DNA from: JBBQXY01 sp038209195 | GTDB taxonomy: Bacteria; Chloroflexota; Ktedonobacteria; Ktedonobacterales; Ktedonobacteraceae | Direction: 5' to 3' | Assembly (NCBI GenBank): GCA_038209195.1 | Contig: JBBQXY010000001.1 | Span: 1 to 64,000, forward strand | DNA: 64,000 nucleotides | Shown here: piece by piece, positions 62,613 through 64,000 of the stretch | How positions within the stretch are numbered: the stretch's first letter is position 1 | Layout of the letters: each line of letters starts with the position of its first letter | The notes under the pieces: model-generated | What the model saw: only the letters and a program-made list of their open reading frames with translations | The model's database searches: none | What the model was told of the DNA's origin: nothing | Program-made: the position numbers and the translations under genes

Positions 62613-64000
62613 ATGTTAGGTGAGCGATCCTCATCCACTAATGACCATGAACATCAAAGATTAGTTACCGCTCTACGTGAGAGCGAAATTCTGCGTGAAC
62701 TGGCCGAGCTTTTAGCCTCTTCACTTGACCTCAAGCGGATCTTACAGGTCCTTACAAAGCGCACCACTGAAGTTTGCAACGTTGAACGATGTTCTGTTTG
62801 GCTTTTAGAGGACGCCATTGAAGCATTTAGACCTGCGGCCTACTATCTTTCCACGGAACGCATTACCAACAATAAAGTCGAAGCTGGGAACTCCATCTGG
62901 CAACAAGGCTCGATTCTTTTTGATGATCCAGAACTCTACACATTGCTCAAAGAGCAGGGCATGGTGGTGCTAGACAATCTACACGATCACCCTAAAGCTC
63001 GAAAGGTGGCAGAGACTTTCCTGGTAAAATCTGTCCTGCTCATCGCTTTGCGACGTGAAGGGCGGATCGTGGGCATGATGTCGCTCGATGAACCAGATGC
63101 AGAGCGTACTTTCTCGCCGGAACAACAACAATTGGCCCGTGCCATTGGGCAACAAGCCGCGCTGGCCATCGATAATGCTCGCCTCTATCAACAAGCACAG
63201 GCAGAGCGAGCCAGGGCAGAACGTTTAATCGAGCGAGCGCAAGCCATTAATCAAGTTGCTTTAACTGTCAATTCAGGCGAAGATTTACCTGTGGTATTGA
63301 AAATCGCCACTCGTCATCTGGTAAACGGGTTGAGTGCTGATGCGGGCATGATTGCTTTGCTTGAAGCAGAGGAACTCCGTGCAGTTAGCATGGCTGGTAA
63401 GCTAGTGGAAGCGACAGTTGTACCGCAGCAGATCAGTATACCATGGTCTGATCTACCGCTTTGTCGTCAGGTAGCTGCCACCGGCACGCCGCTTTTTATA
63501 ACAGCAGATCAGCCGACTGAGAACGAGAAGGGCTGGTTTTGTCAATGGGGGTTTGACAACATGATGGTCATTCCCCTCATGATCGGTGCTGTGGAGCAAC
63601 CATCTTCGACACCACGCGCACCGCATTGTATTGGTTTTGCCTTCGTCAATTTTCAGAGCGCAGCCCAGCTACCGGGGAAAGGACAATTTGCGTTCGCGCA
63701 GGATGTTGCAGCCCAGTGTGCGCTGGCCATCGAAAAAGCGCACCTCATGGCTGACCTGCAAAAAGTTGCCGCTCTCTCAACCGAACGTGCAAATACTCTG
63801 GATGCCGTGTTCCAGGCCATGACGGAAGGTATTATGGTGCTTGACTCGCGTGGCGAAGTATTAGTCCGTAACAACGCAGCCTCGCAATTCCTGGGCATCC
63901 CAGTCAATTCAACCGATCAATTGCAAGCGTTCCTCAAACGCTACCCAACCTTCACATTACACGGACAACCACTCGCGGAAGAAGATTTCCCCCTCTCGCG
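62613..64000 (+). CDS. GAF/GAF/PAS sensor protein, truncated by window end
   Basis: An open frame from ATG 62613 runs to the window edge, 462 complete codons, with no stop. The first GAF domain lies at about residues 35-195 (ASSLDLKRILQVLTKRTTEV, and the closing AIGQQAALAIDNARLY). A second GAF follows at about 215-390, then a PAS domain start (TLDAVFQAMTEGIMVLDSRG). The expected continuation is a histidine kinase or diguanylate cyclase module, not visible here. It is a soluble, cytoplasmic sensor by sequence. Confidence 0.85.
   Translation, partial: MLGERSSSTNDHEHQRLVTALRESEILRELAELLASSLDLKRILQVLTKRTTEVCNVERCSVWLLEDAIEAFRPAAYYLSTERITNNKVEAGNSIWQQGSILFDDPELYTLLKEQGMVVLDNLHDHPKARKVAETFLVKSVLLIALRREGRIVGMMSLDEPDAERTFSPEQQQLARAIGQQAALAIDNARLYQQAQAERARAERLIERAQAINQVALTVNSGEDLPVVLKIATRHLVNGLSADAGMIALLEAEELRAVSMAGKLVEATVVPQQISIPWSDLPLCRQVAATGTPLFITADQPTENEKGWFCQWGFDNMMVIPLMIGAVEQPSSTPRAPHCIGFAFVNFQSAAQLPGKGQFAFAQDVAAQCALAIEKAHLMADLQKVAALSTERANTLDAVFQAMTEGIMVLDSRGEVLVRNNAASQFLGIPVNSTDQLQAFLKRYPTFTLHGQPLAEEDFPLS

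Overview
The window looks like a chromosomal segment of a Ktedonobacteria-type member of the Chloroflexota. GC is roughly 50 percent. Regulatory and membrane proteins repeatedly carry double-CxxC zinc ribbons (kinase at 7831, proteins at 11461, 30539, 33261 and 59980). There are TPR-type XRE regulators, FtsX/MacB-like exporters, GAF/PAS sensors and many long monocistronic or short-operon genes with clear Shine-Dalgarno sites. The taxon is inferred from gene style only; there is no rRNA or tRNA to confirm it.

Layout. 1-3457: a decayed ABC-exporter tail, then a tight three-gene redox operon (FAD/NAD(P) oxidoreductase, 2[4Fe-4S] protein, diheme-b-like membrane protein). 3657-5405: a histone-deacetylase-family hydrolase divergent from an Lrp/AsnC regulator. 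5327-7830: a large serine recombinase broken by one in-frame TGA, followed by AT-rich, gene-free DNA. 7831-21629: a Ser/Thr kinase overlapping a homoserine dehydrogenase, two paralogous anchored LamG-like proteins, a zinc alcohol dehydrogenase, TetR, a 3-aminobutyryl-CoA ammonia-lyase-like hotdog protein, transporters (one truncated), a HAD phosphatase, a Pro/Gln-rich membrane protein, a threonine-dehydratase-like enzyme, a P450 and a CheY-like regulator. 21784-28977: an FtsX/two-ATPase/lipoprotein exporter operon divergent from an OmpR/histidine-kinase pair. 29121-31063: small enzymes. 31051-42509: a long run of minus-strand genes, including a PLP-enzyme group (decarboxylase, cysteine desulfurase, class V aminotransferase, ornithine-cyclodeaminase-like), glutaredoxin, a geranylgeranyl-reductase-like flavoprotein, a CrtA-like monooxygenase and two YiiX-like cysteine hydrolases. 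42785-53195: an orphan PolX N-terminal domain, a GC-rich GH65 phosphorylase, a GABA-type aminotransferase, a class IV aminotransferase, an EVE protein, a TetR/EmrB-type exporter and a DUF4342 protein. 53268-57851: type II topoisomerase subunits B and A. 57852-64000: an XRE-TPR regulator bracketed by two copies of an intergenic repeat, a zinc-ribbon protein, a small J-domain protein, a YihY membrane protein and the start of a GAF/GAF/PAS sensor.

Most notable signals: four intergenic hairpins with perfect 30-39 bp stems of unrelated sequence just beyond gene ends; the opal-interrupted recombinase fused to an excisionase-like HTH; a possible leader-peptide/terminator arrangement before the decarboxylase; a 21-bp inverted repeat pair in the exporter/two-component divergent promoter; the diheme redox module; and a topoisomerase A subunit without a recognisable GyrA box.
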